Part shown: positions 18,237-27,479 of the stretch, in pieces
How positions within the stretch are numbered: position 1 is the first letter of the stretch
Layout of the letters: each line of letters opens with the position of its first letter
Source of the DNA: Bacteroidaceae bacterium
GTDB lineage: Bacteria; Bacteroidota; Bacteroidia; Bacteroidales; Bacteroidaceae
Assembly: GCA_902362375.1 (NCBI GenBank)
Contig: CABIVS010000004.1
Location: 239,304 to 303,303, forward strand
DNA: 64,000 bases
Direction: 5' to 3'
The notes under the pieces: model-generated
Database searches by the model: none
What the model was told of the DNA's origin: nothing
What the model saw: only the letters and a program-made list of their open reading frames with translations
Made by a program: the position numbers and the translations under genes

Positions 18237-19421
18237 TCATTTTAAAAGCTCATAAAAAACGGGAGTATATTCCGGTAGCAGTTCCGGATGAAATACTTTA
18301 ATCAAATCTTTCAGCAGCACTTCCGGATGAGTGGGAACATTCTCATAATAAGGTTTCTCCTTGAGATTGCAATAAATCACTCCTTTATCTTTGAATGCCC
18401 GGAAATCTGCATACCGGGAATCCTGCGCTTTCAAGGCGTCGTAAGTGAACGTGCCGTTATGGCTATTCAATATCCGCCAATAATCAGCACTTTCCGCGCG
18501 ACTGTAAACAGTCTCAAAGTCTAAAGTCACTCCACCTGTATTCGGATCATCTTTTAGGAAATAATCAGCACCGGCATCCCGGAAAAGTTGTGCGAGGAAA
18601 TTGCGTCCTCCTACGGCGTACCAGTTGCCGCCACGCAGCTCACCACTAAAAACAACCGGCTTTTTCTCAATCTTTGCCGTCAGCTGTTTCAATGTATTAT
18701 ATTCAGTCTTAATCGAATCGAAGATCGCATTTGCTTTCTCCTCTTCTCCAATCAGCAGACCGATAAACTTAATCCATTCTGCCTGCCCGAGGGGAGAATT
18801 CTCTTTATATCCCAAATGCGGAATCAAAGGAATACCTACCTCTTTCAATGCGTCATATCCTCCCCGTTTGAAAGGAGAAATCAGAATCAGATCGGGATTC
18901 ATGGAGATAATGACTTCATTATCAAAGTTCCCCTCTATCCCTATCTTACGAATTTTCTTCTCTTTCAACCGGCGTTTTACTTCCTCATTAAACAAATGGC
19001 GGGTACTTGTGATACCTACCACATGATCCAGCTCATCCAGTTTTATAAAATTGGACAGCTGCAACGAAGTCATACAAATGATATTCTTAATCGGAACGGG
19101 CTGCACTACATAATCAGCGGATACTTTATTTTTCGCAAAGGCTTCCTTATCCCTGACAAACGCATACTGATAAATTTCCCCTTTACCTTTTTCTTTCTGC
19201 GGGTCCTGAATGGTCACCAGACATCCTCCCTCTACATATTGCACTTCGAAACCTTCAGCATATTCCGGAAGAATGCTCCGGGAGGAATCAGAGGTGCTAA
19301 CCGCCACTCCGACTGCCTGCGCATTGTTTTTACTCTTCTGTCCACAAGAAACAAGAAATAACAAAAGGCAAACAACCGGCCAGTATTTTCCTTTCAGCCG
19401 CATACTATTATATCTGCTCAT
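18237..19421 (-). CDS. btuF: Corrinoid-binding lipoprotein BtuF (copy 1)
   Basis: Class III substrate-binding protein for the BtuCD importer. The N-terminus has a lipobox (...CLLLFLVSCGQKSKNN); the mature start lacks acidic residues, so a periplasmic position is predicted. Conserved parts: IKNIICMTSLQLSNFIKLDELDHVVGIT (domain 1), NPDLILISPF, FRDAGADYFLKDDP. The roughly 85 residues between the signal and the first helix are extra compared with E. coli BtuF. The start may instead be the Met at codon 7 (19403). First gene after riboswitch 2, so expression should fall when B12 is plentiful. Haem or siderophore binding cannot be excluded by sequence. Confidence 0.85.
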   Translation of the reverse strand: MSRYNSMRLKGKYWPVVCLLLFLVSCGQKSKNNAQAVGVAVSTSDSSRSILPEYAEGFEVQYVEGGCLVTIQDPQKEKGKGEIYQYAFVRDKEAFAKNKVSADYVVQPVPIKNIICMTSLQLSNFIKLDELDHVVGITSTRHLFNEEVKRRLKEKKIRKIGIEGNFDNEVIISMNPDLILISPFKRGGYDALKEVGIPLIPHLGYKENSPLGQAEWIKFIGLLIGEEEKANAIFDSIKTEYNTLKQLTAKIEKKPVVFSGELRGGNWYAVGGRNFLAQLFRDAGADYFLKDDPNTGGVTLDFETVYSRAESADYWRILNSHNGTFTYDALKAQDSRYADFRAFKDKGVIYCNLKEKPYYENVPTHPEVLLKDLIKVFHPELLPEYTPVFYELLK

Positions 19422-19498
19422 ATTTTATCTATAAGATTAATCTTCAGATTATTCAAGTATTTTTCGAACCTTACTCCCGGAAAGTATCGAAAACTTCA

Positions 19499-19686
19499 TT
19501 CTGGCAGGTCTTCTGACTTGCTCCATTTTCCTGACGCCCTTCCCGCCTCTTCATGATCGAGACAGTGGATTTGAGTATTGCAGGAAAACTTCAGCGGGGC
19601 TTACAGCAGCGGGTCTGTTCAGGATTTTCACCTGATTCCCTTTTCACCACTCTTTCCGTAGCATCGGAAAAGTGACACCAAAATTC
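19499..19686 (-). ncRNA. Cobalamin riboswitch 2, upstream of the minus-strand btuFCD
   Basis: Minus-strand core AAAAGGGAATCAGGTG, then GACCCGCTGCTGTAAGCCCC, and the B12 box AAGTCAGAAGACCTGCCAG. Downstream, TTTTCGA/TCGAAAA can pair around a smaller TACT/AGTA stem before the btuF start, with no T-run. This suggests translational control. Confidence 0.92.
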
Positions 19687-19692
19687 ACCTTG

Positions 19693-19700
19693 CAAAGATA
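19693..19700 (-). promoter_or_regulatory. -7 box for riboswitch 2 / btuFCD copy 1
   Basis: Minus-strand TATCTTTG, an exact TAnnTTTG match followed by GC, just before the riboswitch. Confidence 0.65.
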
Positions 19701-19763
19701 CATAAATAGGAATGATTTCGGAGAAAATGCAATAAAAAAAGAAAGAATATCTCCAAAGATACT

Positions 19764-19771
19764 TATCTTTG
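19764..19771 (+). promoter_or_regulatory. -7 box for btuFCD copy 2
   Basis: TATCTTTG predicts a start near 19778, which coincides with the first in-frame ATG at 19779. That ATG would be leaderless, so the ATG at 19836 is preferred. The short leader (about 58 bases) cannot hold a cobalamin riboswitch. Confidence 0.65.
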
Positions 19772-19835
19772 CCCCACAATGTCAATCTTCAGACACCGAA
19801 AATTATTTATTCATTTAAAAGATACACGAATAAAG

Positions 19836-20969
19836 ATGAAATCTCCTATTTCAATCCTCATATGGCCATGTCTTCTCTTCCTGACTAGTTGTATATCCAA
19901 CAAGAAGACTTCTCTCGAGGCTTTCAAACAGGATGTCTATACACCTGAATATGCTACCGGATTCAAGATTCTGGGTGCGGACAATGCCGCCAGCACACTT
20001 ATTCAGGTTTCCAATCCATGGCAGGGAGCCAAGGACGTAAAAATGTCTTATTTCATTTCACGCAACGGTGAACAGGCACCTGCCGGATTCAACGGACCTA
20101 CCATCCCTGCCGGAGCGAAACGTATCGTATGCATGGCTTCTTCCTACATCGCTATGTTCGACGCTCTAGGACAAGTGGACAAAATTGTCGGAGTATCGGG
20201 CATCGACTATGTATCAAACCCATATATTCTTGCACATAAAAATTCTATCAAGGACATGGGCCCCGAAATGAATTATGAATTATTATTGGGACTGAAACCG
20301 GATGTTGTCCTGCTATACGGTATCGGAGATGCGCAAACTGCCGTAACAGACAAACTGAAAGAACTGTCTATACCTTATATGTATGTAGGAGAATATTTGG
20401 AGGAATCACCGCTTGGTAAAGCCGAATGGCTGGTAGCTCTTGCCGAATTAACAGACAGCAGGGAAAAAGGCATCGAAATATTCCGTGAAATCCCTAAACG
20501 TTATCAAGTTTTGAAAGCGCTCACCGAATCGGTAGAGCAACGTCCTACCGTTATGTTCAATACCCCGTGGAACGACAGTTGGGTGATGCCTTCCACACAA
20601 AGTTACATGGCACAATTGGTAACTGATGCAGGTGCGGATTACATCTACAAAGAAAACACTTCTAACAGTTCCACTCCCATCGGACTGGAAACGGCTTACA
20701 AACTGATACAAAAGGCCGACTACTGGATTAATGTAGGCATGGCTTCTACGTTGGATGAACTAAAGACGGTCAATCCTAAATTCGCAGATGCCAAGGCAGT
20801 ACGCGAAAAAACTGTTTACAACAACAATTTACGAACAACGCCGACAGGAGGCAATGACTACTGGGAATCTGCAGTGGTACGTCCCGACATCGTATTGCGT
20901 GACCTGATTCATATCTTTCACCCCGAACTCGTATCCGATTCACTTTACTATTACAGACATCTGGAATGA
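19836..20969 (+). CDS. btuF: Corrinoid-type binding lipoprotein BtuF (copy 2)
   Basis: 377 aa from the ATG at 19836, where a clean lipoprotein signal begins (MKSPISILIWPCLLFLTSC, then ISNKKTS: no acidic export signal, so periplasmic). Class III binding-protein blocks: AKRIVCMASSYIAMFDALGQVDKIVGVSGIDYV, LKPDVVLLYG, LVTDAGADYIYKE. It resembles copy 1 in having an extra N-terminal segment of about 80 residues before the first binding domain. Divergent from copy 1 and the head of its own btuFCD set, overlapping btuC by 4 bp. Without a riboswitch, its ligand may differ (another corrinoid, haem or a metal chelate). Confidence 0.82.
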   Translation: MKSPISILIWPCLLFLTSCISNKKTSLEAFKQDVYTPEYATGFKILGADNAASTLIQVSNPWQGAKDVKMSYFISRNGEQAPAGFNGPTIPAGAKRIVCMASSYIAMFDALGQVDKIVGVSGIDYVSNPYILAHKNSIKDMGPEMNYELLLGLKPDVVLLYGIGDAQTAVTDKLKELSIPYMYVGEYLEESPLGKAEWLVALAELTDSREKGIEIFREIPKRYQVLKALTESVEQRPTVMFNTPWNDSWVMPSTQSYMAQLVTDAGADYIYKENTSNSSTPIGLETAYKLIQKADYWINVGMASTLDELKTVNPKFADAKAVREKTVYNNNLRTTPTGGNDYWESAVVRPDIVLRDLIHIFHPELVSDSLYYYRHLE

Positions 20970-21982
20970 AACAACCTGATAAACGTACTCCCTTTTTATT
21001 CATTACACTGGGTATAGTTGCCATACTGTTATTACTGATAGACATGGCAACGGGAGATACATATATTCCAATCACCAAGGTATGGACTGTACTCACAGGA
21101 GGCGAATGTGATGAAATGACACGCAATATTCTCCTTTCTATCCGTTTCATACGGGTAGTGGTAGCGGCTTTGATAGGAATAGCACTCTCCGTTAGTGGTT
21201 TACAGATGCAAACAGTATTCCAGAATCCGTTGGCAGACCCCTACCTGCTGGGAGTAAGTTCCGGTGCAGGACTGGGCGTAGCTCTGTTCATACTAGGTGC
21301 TCCATTACTTGGATGGGCGGAGTTTCCAATTCTTCAGTCACTGGGTATCGTTGGTTCGGGCTGGATAGGAACTGCTGTAATCTTATTGGGAGTAGCCATT
21401 ATCAGCCGGAAAGTAAAAAACATTCTCGGTGTACTGATTATGGGAGTTATGATAGGTTATGTGGCAGGCGCCATTATCCAGATTCTGCAATACCTAAGTT
21501 CTGCCGAACAACTGAAAATGTTCACACTCTGGTCAATGGGATCTCTTAGCCATATCACAGCCACCCAACTGGGAATTATGCTACCTATGTTATGTATCGG
21601 CTTACTGATTTCCGTAGCCTGTATCAAATCGCTGAACCTGCTACTGCTCGGTGAAAACTATGCACGAACGATGGGAATGAACATAAAACGTTCACGCACG
21701 TTCATCTTTGTTTCTACCGCACTGCTGACAGGAACGGTCACCGCTTTCTGTGGTCCGGTAGGATTTATCGGTCTGGCAGTACCGCACGTCACACGACTGC
21801 TGTTCAACAATGCCGACCACCGGATACTTGTCCCCGGCACCATGCTGACAGGACTTATCAGTATGCTTCTCTGCGACATCATCGCCAAGAAATTCCAGCT
21901 TCCGGTTAACTGCATCACCGCCTTGCTAGGTGTTCCGGTTATTTTATGGGTAATCACCAAAAACTTGCGTAGATTCAAATGA
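20966..21982 (+). CDS. btuC: ABC importer permease BtuC (copy 2)
   Basis: 338-aa FecCD/BtuC-family membrane protein. It keeps the family signature VVAALIGIALSVSGLQMQTVFQNPLADPYLLGVSSGAGLG and the coupling loop FCGPVGFIGLAVPHVTRLLF. The divergence from copy 1 over the whole length suggests an old duplication or separate gain rather than a recent copy. The start overlaps btuF and the stop overlaps btuD, each by 4 bp. Confidence 0.9.
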   Translation: MKQPDKRTPFLFITLGIVAILLLLIDMATGDTYIPITKVWTVLTGGECDEMTRNILLSIRFIRVVVAALIGIALSVSGLQMQTVFQNPLADPYLLGVSSGAGLGVALFILGAPLLGWAEFPILQSLGIVGSGWIGTAVILLGVAIISRKVKNILGVLIMGVMIGYVAGAIIQILQYLSSAEQLKMFTLWSMGSLSHITATQLGIMLPMLCIGLLISVACIKSLNLLLLGENYARTMGMNIKRSRTFIFVSTALLTGTVTAFCGPVGFIGLAVPHVTRLLFNNADHRILVPGTMLTGLISMLLCDIIAKKFQLPVNCITALLGVPVILWVITKNLRRFK

Positions 21983-22734
21983 TAGAGCTTAAAGAACTGA
22001 CATTAGGATATGGACAGCGCACGCTGTTGGAAACCGTAAATACCCGAATCACGGGCGGACAACTCGTCGCCCTGCTGGGACGTAACGGGACGGGAAAAAG
22101 TACCCTGCTCCGTGCTATGATGGGATTGGAAAAGCCTCAATCAGGAGAAATTACTCTGCAAGGAAAAAACATAGCTTCATTGAAACCGGAAAAATTAGCC
22201 CGGAATATCAGCTTTGTCACCACCGATAAAGTACGCATCGCCAATCTCCGCTGTAAAGATGTAGTAGCTTTAGGACGTGCTCCCTACACCAACTGGATCG
22301 GTCAACTGCAACCGGAAGACCAAAAGCGAGTGGACGACGCTATGCAGCTAGTCGGTATGTCCGGTTATGCAGAAAAGACAATGGACAAAATGTCCGATGG
22401 CGAATGTCAGCGAATCATGATTGCCCGTGCCCTTGCACAGGATACTCCCGTCATCCTGCTTGATGAGCCGACCGCCTTCCTGGACTTACCCAACCGCTAC
22501 GAGCTCTGTTTACTTTTAAAGAAACTGGCACAGGACGAGGGCAAATGCATCTTGTTCTCCACTCATGACCTCGACATCGCCTTATCGCTCTGCGACTCCA
22601 TCATGCTCATAGATAATCCGCAGATGTACACACTACCTACTCAGGAAATGGTGACCAGCGGACATATAGAAAGACTTTTCCGCAATGAATCAGTCACGTT
22701 CGATGCGCAGGAGATGAGAGTACGCATCAAATAA
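21979..22734 (+). CDS. btuD: ABC importer ATPase BtuD (copy 2)
   Basis: 251 aa, the standard length for this family, without the extra domain of copy 1. Walker A GRNGTGKSTLLRAM, signature MSDGECQRIMIARAL, Walker B VILLDEPTAFLDLP and switch His (STHDLDI) are complete. Coupled to the permease by a 4-bp overlap. The next feature on the same strand is a separate promoter and riboswitch, so the transcript probably ends here although no clear terminator was seen. Confidence 0.9.
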   Translation: MIELKELTLGYGQRTLLETVNTRITGGQLVALLGRNGTGKSTLLRAMMGLEKPQSGEITLQGKNIASLKPEKLARNISFVTTDKVRIANLRCKDVVALGRAPYTNWIGQLQPEDQKRVDDAMQLVGMSGYAEKTMDKMSDGECQRIMIARALAQDTPVILLDEPTAFLDLPNRYELCLLLKKLAQDEGKCILFSTHDLDIALSLCDSIMLIDNPQMYTLPTQEMVTSGHIERLFRNESVTFDAQEMRVRIK

Positions 22735-22812
22735 ACAAACAGATATCCGACAAGAATCAGACTGTGTATAAAATAAATAGGTAGCATTCATTGGGGTTCT
22801 ATATAAATTCGC

Positions 22813-22820
22813 TATCTTTG
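22813..22820 (+). promoter_or_regulatory. -7 box for riboswitch 3
   Basis: TATCTTTG followed by CCCCC, about 8 bases before the riboswitch 5' end. Confidence 0.65.
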
Positions 22821-22827
22821 CCCCCGA

Positions 22828-23025
22828 ATTGGTTTCAGATAGCCATATCAACTATCTGAATTAAAAGGGAATCGGGTGTAAATCCCGGACAGTCCCGCTG
22901 CTGTGAAACTCTATTCAACTTCTTGATATTTACTTTTACCACTGACCGGGTATGATAGATAGTCAAGGTCGGGAAGGAATCAGGAAGGGAGTCAGTCAGA
23001 AGACCTGCCATTCATACCTTAATAG
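22828..23025 (+). ncRNA. Cobalamin riboswitch 3, upstream of the AAE-family transporter
   Basis: Core AAAAGGGAATCGGGTGTAAATCCC, CAGTCCCGCTGCTGTGAA and B12 box AGTCAGAAGACCTGCC, preceded by a small hairpin TCAGATAG...CTATCTGA. It is followed by a terminator hairpin at 23172-23210 before the gene, which indicates transcriptional control. Confidence 0.92.
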
Positions 23026-23171
23026 CTGTTTTTACTCGTGGGATAGGAAAACGGCAGACTGTAAAAAAAATAATCGGGTAGTCATGACATCGGAAATGAT
23101 TGAAGGAGGATAAATTCTCTCTGGCTAAAATATCAAAAGGACGGCATTAAACCGTCATGCTCAATGTGTGC

Positions 23172-23210
23172 GTATCCCCGCAGAAGTGATTTCTCCGGGG
23201 GTACTTTTTA
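23172..23210 (+). terminator. Intrinsic terminator between riboswitch 3 and the transporter gene
   Basis: GTATCCCCG (23172-23180) pairs with CGGGGGTAC (23196-23204), extended inside by AGAA/TTCT, and is followed by TTTTTA. It ends 33 bp before the start codon, where an attenuator under riboswitch control would be. Confidence 0.82.
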
Positions 23211-23242
23211 GCTAAACTAAATATCATCATATAATAATCACA

Positions 23243-24928
23243 ATGGAAGTTCTAAGAAATTTATTTGAAGGTTACCCCAATCTTTGGGGCGGCGGAGTGG
23301 CACACTCCGTACTGATTCTGTCACTAACCATAGCGTTTGGAATCATCCTTGCAAAAATCAAAGTGCGGGGAGTATCTCTGGGAGTTACCTGGATACTCTT
23401 TGTCGGAATCGTATTCGGTCATTTCAACATGAATCTGGACGAACACCTGCTCCACTTTCTGAAAGAATTCGGATTGATTCTGTTTGTTTACTCAATTGGC
23501 CTGCAAGTGGGGCCCGGCTTTTTTTCGGCATTCAAAAAGGGTGGCTTCACCTTGAATATGCTGGCCATGCTAGTAGTAGTATTAGGAGTAACCATTACTA
23601 TCATCCTGCACTTCACCACCGGAACTCCGATTACCACAATGGTAGGTATTCTGTCCGGAGCCGTCACCAACACTCCGGGACTGGGAGCCGCACAACAGGC
23701 CAACAGTGATTTGAATGGTATAGACGCTCCCGAAATTGCTTTAGGATATGCTGTCAGTTATCCGCTGGGTGTAGTAGGTATCATCCTCTCACTGCTTGCT
23801 TTGAAATATCTCCTGCGCATCAATACTGCTCAAGAAGAAAAAGAAGCGGAAGTCGGTCTGGGACATCTTCAGGAACTTACTGTACGCCCTATCTCCATCG
23901 AGGTAAGAAACGAATCGGTAGACGGTATCAAGATTAAAGAACTCCGCCCGTTACTGAACCGTAAATTTGTCATTTCCCGCATCAAACACCGCGAAGGTGG
24001 AGAAACCGAATTGGTTAATTCCGAGACAACCCTACATGTAGGGGATATCATATTAGTGATCTCTACCCCGATTGACGTGGAAGCAATCACTGTATTCTTC
24101 GGAAAGGAAATCAAAATGGAATGGGAACAACTGAACAAAGAACTCATTTCACGCCGTATCCTGATTACTAAACCGGAATTGAACGGGAAAACACTCTCAC
24201 AACTTAAAATCAGAAATAACTTCGGAGCAAACATCACCCGCGTCAATCGTTCGGGAGTAGACTTGGTAGCTTCTCCACAATTACAGTTACAAATGGGAGA
24301 CCGTGTCACCATTGTAGGTTCCGAACTGGCTGTTGCTCATGCAGAGAAAGTACTTGGCAACTCCATGAAACGCTTGAATCACCCGAACCTGATTCCTATC
24401 TTTATAGGTATCGCTTTAGGATGTATCCTGGGAAGTCTTCCTTTCGCATTTCCCGGAATCCCGCAACCTGTGAAACTAGGACTGGCAGGCGGTCCGCTCA
24501 TCGTTTCTATCCTGATTAGCCGTTTCGGTCCGAAATACAAGCTGATTACTTATACCACCATGAGTGCCAACCTGATGCTTCGTGAAATCGGTATTTCCAT
24601 CTTCCTCGCCTGCGTAGGTTTGGGAGCAGGCGAAGGCTTTGTAGACACAGTCATTCATGGCGGAGGATATGTATGGGTAGGCTACGGAGTCATTATAACC
24701 ATCCTGCCACTTCTGATTACAGGATTGATAGGACGATATTATTGCAAGCTGAATTATTTCACGCTTATCGGTGTTCTGGCAGGTTCTACCACCAATCCGC
24801 CGGCATTGGCTTACTCCAATGACCTGACCTCTTGTGATGCTCCTGCCGTTGGTTACGCTACAGTCTATCCGCTCACCATGTTCCTGCGAGTATTGACGGC
24901 ACAAATATTGATTCTGTCGTTGGGATAA
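23243..24928 (+). CDS. AAE-family (YidE/YbjL, AspT-like) transporter under B12 riboswitch
   Basis: 561-aa inner-membrane protein made of two related membrane halves (about residues 10-205 and 385-560) around two soluble TrkA_C/RCK_C domains (about 215-290 and 300-375; [27 protein letters not shown] and [22 protein letters not shown]). Each half has a conserved turn: [16 protein letters not shown] and [15 protein letters not shown]. This is the aspartate:alanine exchanger superfamily, which includes a known succinate exporter (SucE of Corynebacterium). It stands alone behind riboswitch 3 and an attenuator, so it should be made when B12 is scarce. The substrate is not shown by the sequence: succinate or another dicarboxylate, cobalt, or a corrinoid precursor are candidates. 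Confidence 0.85.
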   Translation: MEVLRNLFEGYPNLWGGGVAHSVLILSLTIAFGIILAKIKVRGVSLGVTWILFVGIVFGHFNMNLDEHLLHFLKEFGLILFVYSIGLQVGPGFFSAFKKGGFTLNMLAMLVVVLGVTITIILHFTTGTPITTMVGILSGAVTNTPGLGAAQQANSDLNGIDAPEIALGYAVSYPLGVVGIILSLLALKYLLRINTAQEEKEAEVGLGHLQELTVRPISIEVRNESVDGIKIKELRPLLNRKFVISRIKHREGGETELVNSETTLHVGDIILVISTPIDVEAITVFFGKEIKMEWEQLNKELISRRILITKPELNGKTLSQLKIRNNFGANITRVNRSGVDLVASPQLQLQMGDRVTIVGSELAVAHAEKVLGNSMKRLNHPNLIPIFIGIALGCILGSLPFAFPGIPQPVKLGLAGGPLIVSILISRFGPKYKLITYTTMSANLMLREIGISIFLACVGLGAGEGFVDTVIHGGGYVWVGYGVIITILPLLITGLIGRYYCKLNYFTLIGVLAGSTTNPPALAYSNDLTSCDAPAVGYATVYPLTMFLRVLTAQILILSLG

Positions 24929-25061
24929 CATATTAATATATCCTTTTTCCATCCAATTGATTATTAACAAATGGGGAAAACAGAATCAGATGCCGGAATA
25001 TTTGTTATTGGTCAGCGGAATATTTTTTTAGAATAAAACAAACTAATTAATAAAAACTTTC

Positions 25062-25069
25062 TAACTTTG
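25062..25069 (+). promoter_or_regulatory. -7 box for riboswitch 4 / btuB operon
   Basis: TAACTTTG, a TAnnTTTG match, with transcription expected from about 25076. The leader then starts with a hairpin CCTTAAACAAC/GTTGTTAAGG before the riboswitch core. Confidence 0.6.
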
Positions 25070-25104
25070 TGCCGTTAAGGTTTCCTTAAACAACTTTTGC
25101 GTTG

Positions 25105-25268
25105 TTAAGGAATTAAAAGGGAATGCCGTGTAAACCGGCAACAGAACCTGCTGCTGTAAATCTCCGCTCCTTGTAATCAGAGAGCAAAATTGCAACACGA
25201 AAGTCACTGGATAGTTTATCTGGGAAGGCGTTGCAAAATGGGATGAGTCAGAAGACCTGCCTTGATGC
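25105..25268 (+). ncRNA. Cobalamin riboswitch 4, upstream of btuB-btuG
   Basis: Core AAAAGGGAATGCCGTGTAAA, ACAGAACCTGCTGCTGTAAA and B12 box GATGAGTCAGAAGACCTGCC. It has an enlarged side stem (about 25165-25245) compared with riboswitch 1. A terminator hairpin follows at 25351-25396. Confidence 0.92.
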
Positions 25269-25350
25269 TCAGATTTACACCTGCGGGATTTCGGGTAGTA
25301 GTCAAATAGAAAATAAGCAATTATCTTTTATTTGGTATAATAGCTATATG

Positions 25351-25396
25351 TCCGTTTGTGTAGATTGAATTCAGATCTGAACAAACGGATTTTTTA
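25351..25396 (+). terminator. Intrinsic terminator between riboswitch 4 and btuB
   Basis: TCCGTTTGT (25351-25359) pairs with ACAAACGGA (25381-25389), followed by TTTTTTA. It stands 20 bp before the btuB ATG and fits a riboswitch attenuator. Confidence 0.8.
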
Positions 25397-25415
25397 TACC
25401 TATAAAATAAAAGAC

Positions 25416-27479
25416 ATGCTTTCTATTCAAGTCCATTCATACAATAAGCATTGTATCCATTTACGGTGGATATTATGTTTGATTCTATCTCTATTTACCA
25501 CATTACCGGCCATTTCCCAGTCCAGGGTCCGGCATCAGACTTCTCTGTCTGATACACTTCTCAAACTCAAAGAAGTTACTATCTACAGCAACCGGATGCA
25601 AAAAAAGATGTCTCCTGTGCAGATTCTGTCCGGCAAAGAACTTGAGAAGCTCAATGTTTACTCCGTTGCTGATGCTTTGCGCTACTTTTCCGGAGTACAG
25701 ATAAAAGATTACGGAGGTATTGGAGGACTAAAAACCGTCAATATACGAAGTATGGGCAGTCATCATGTCGGAGTATTTTATGATGGTATTGAATTAGGAA
25801 ATGCGCAAAATGGAGTCGTCGATCTAGGCCGGTTTTCATTAGATAATATGGAAGTCATTTCACTGTATAATGGTCAAAAAAGTGCCATCTTCCAACCTGC
25901 CAAAGATTATAGTTCCGCAAGTGCCATATATATGCAGACACGAAAACCCATATTCAACGGGGAAAAGAAAAACAATCTGAACATCGGGGTGAAAGGCGGT
26001 TCATTCTCCACCATCAATCCGTCACTACTTTGGGAACACCGTTTCAACGAACGAATAAGCAGCTCCATCAGTACGGAGTATATGTATACATCAGGACGAT
26101 ATAAATTCACATACGCCAAGAAAGATGGCTACGACACAACAGCTGTTCGTCAAAATGGAGACGTAAGAATGTTACGTTTGGAGAATGCATTCTTCGGAAA
26201 AGTCCCCAAAGGAGAATGGAAAGCCAAAGCATACCTATACAATTCGGAACGGGGATACCCCGGAGCTGCGGTAAGAGAAGAACCGGGTAAGTTTCGCCAT
26301 CAGGACCGGCAGTGGGATACCAATCTGTTTGTGCAAGGCTCTTTTCAAAACTATTTTAAGCCTTGGTACAGTCTGCTAGCCAACGGAAAATATGCTTATG
26401 ACTATCTCCACTATTTATCCGATCCCAGACTGGATGTCACCACCATGTATGTAGACAATCACTACCGACAGCAAGAAATCTATGCTTCGGCCGCCCATTT
26501 ATTCACCATCTATCCCTGGTGGAGTATGTCATTATCCAACGATTTTCAATGGAATACATTACGGGCCGATCTCATCGATTTTGTCTATCCAACCCGTAAT
26601 ACAATCCTGACTTCTGCTGCCACGTCCTTTGACTTCAACCGCCTCATGTTGCAGGCGAGCCTGTTATATACTCATGTCGACGACAATACACGTACCAAAG
26701 GAGCCAATGCAGGCACCAAAAACAAATACACTCCGTCTGTCATAGCCACCTGGCAACCATTGCCCAAGCTCCCTCTGAATGTACGGGCCTTTTATAAGAA
26801 AGTCTTTCGCATGCCGACTCTCAATGATTTGTATTATACTTTTATCGGCAATAAGGACTTAAAACCAGAATATACCACCCAATACGATGTGGGTATCACT
26901 TTCTCTCACACCTGGAATAACCATTGGCTGAAAAGCCTGGACTTACAAATAGATGGTTACTATAATGAAGTAGATGATAAAATCATTGCCATGCCTACCT
27001 CCAACCAGTTCCGTTGGACTATGATTAATCTCGGACATGTGGAAATTCGGGGATTAGACGCAGCCATACGAGGAGAATGGGGCTTCGGAAAGGTGGAACT
27101 TAGCACTCTCTTCAATTACACCTATCAAAAGGCACAGGATTTTACCGATCCTACCAGTGAATGGTATGGAGGCCAGATTCCTTATATACCTTGGCATGGA
27201 GGTTCCATCATCCTCAATGGAAGTTACCAAACATGGTCCTGTAACTATAGTTTCATTTATACAGGTGAACGTTATGAAGCAGTCGCCAATATCCCGGAGA
27301 ACTACGCACAGCCCTGGTATACCCACGATTTTTCCCTATCCAAAACTTTTCAATGGGGGAAAACGGGAATACGTGTAACGGCAGAAATTAATAATATCTT
27401 CAATCAGCAATATGAAGTAGTGCAATGCTATCCTATGCCCGGTACAAGTTTTAAAATCAAATTAAACGTCATGTTATGA
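25416..27479 (+). CDS. btuB: Outer-membrane corrinoid receptor BtuB
   Basis: 687-aa TonB-dependent receptor. The ATG at 25416 is chosen because an upstream in-frame start (25356) lies inside the terminator hairpin. Signal peptide to about ...LPAISQ, TonB box/plug (LKEVTIYSNRMQKKMSPVQILSGKELEKL) and a barrel with RMPTLNDLYYTFIGNKDLKPEYTTQYDVG, a strongly conserved receptor block, ending FKIKLNVML. No CarboxypepD domain. It overlaps btuG by 4 bp; in Bacteroides, BtuB and the surface protein BtuG form a tight complex that captures cobalamin. Repressed by B12 through riboswitch 4. Confidence 0.92.
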   Translation: MLSIQVHSYNKHCIHLRWILCLILSLFTTLPAISQSRVRHQTSLSDTLLKLKEVTIYSNRMQKKMSPVQILSGKELEKLNVYSVADALRYFSGVQIKDYGGIGGLKTVNIRSMGSHHVGVFYDGIELGNAQNGVVDLGRFSLDNMEVISLYNGQKSAIFQPAKDYSSASAIYMQTRKPIFNGEKKNNLNIGVKGGSFSTINPSLLWEHRFNERISSSISTEYMYTSGRYKFTYAKKDGYDTTAVRQNGDVRMLRLENAFFGKVPKGEWKAKAYLYNSERGYPGAAVREEPGKFRHQDRQWDTNLFVQGSFQNYFKPWYSLLANGKYAYDYLHYLSDPRLDVTTMYVDNHYRQQEIYASAAHLFTIYPWWSMSLSNDFQWNTLRADLIDFVYPTRNTILTSAATSFDFNRLMLQASLLYTHVDDNTRTKGANAGTKNKYTPSVIATWQPLPKLPLNVRAFYKKVFRMPTLNDLYYTFIGNKDLKPEYTTQYDVGITFSHTWNNHWLKSLDLQIDGYYNEVDDKIIAMPTSNQFRWTMINLGHVEIRGLDAAIRGEWGFGKVELSTLFNYTYQKAQDFTDPTSEWYGGQIPYIPWHGGSIILNGSYQTWSCNYSFIYTGERYEAVANIPENYAQPWYTHDFSLSKTFQWGKTGIRVTAEINNIFNQQYEVVQCYPMPGTSFKIKLNVML

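Noticed and set aside
18588..19361. 257-codon ORF on the plus strand opposite btuF
   Set aside because: Composition (rich in Cys, Phe, Ile and Arg) fits an antisense shadow of a well-supported binding-protein gene.
19779..19835. Start of btuF copy 2 at the first ATG
   Set aside because: It would be leaderless relative to the promoter at 19764-19771, and the lipoprotein signal begins at 19836.
24990..25031. Terminator after the AAE transporter
   Set aside because: GGAATATTT occurs twice as a direct repeat, not as an inverted one, so no hairpin forms before the T-run.
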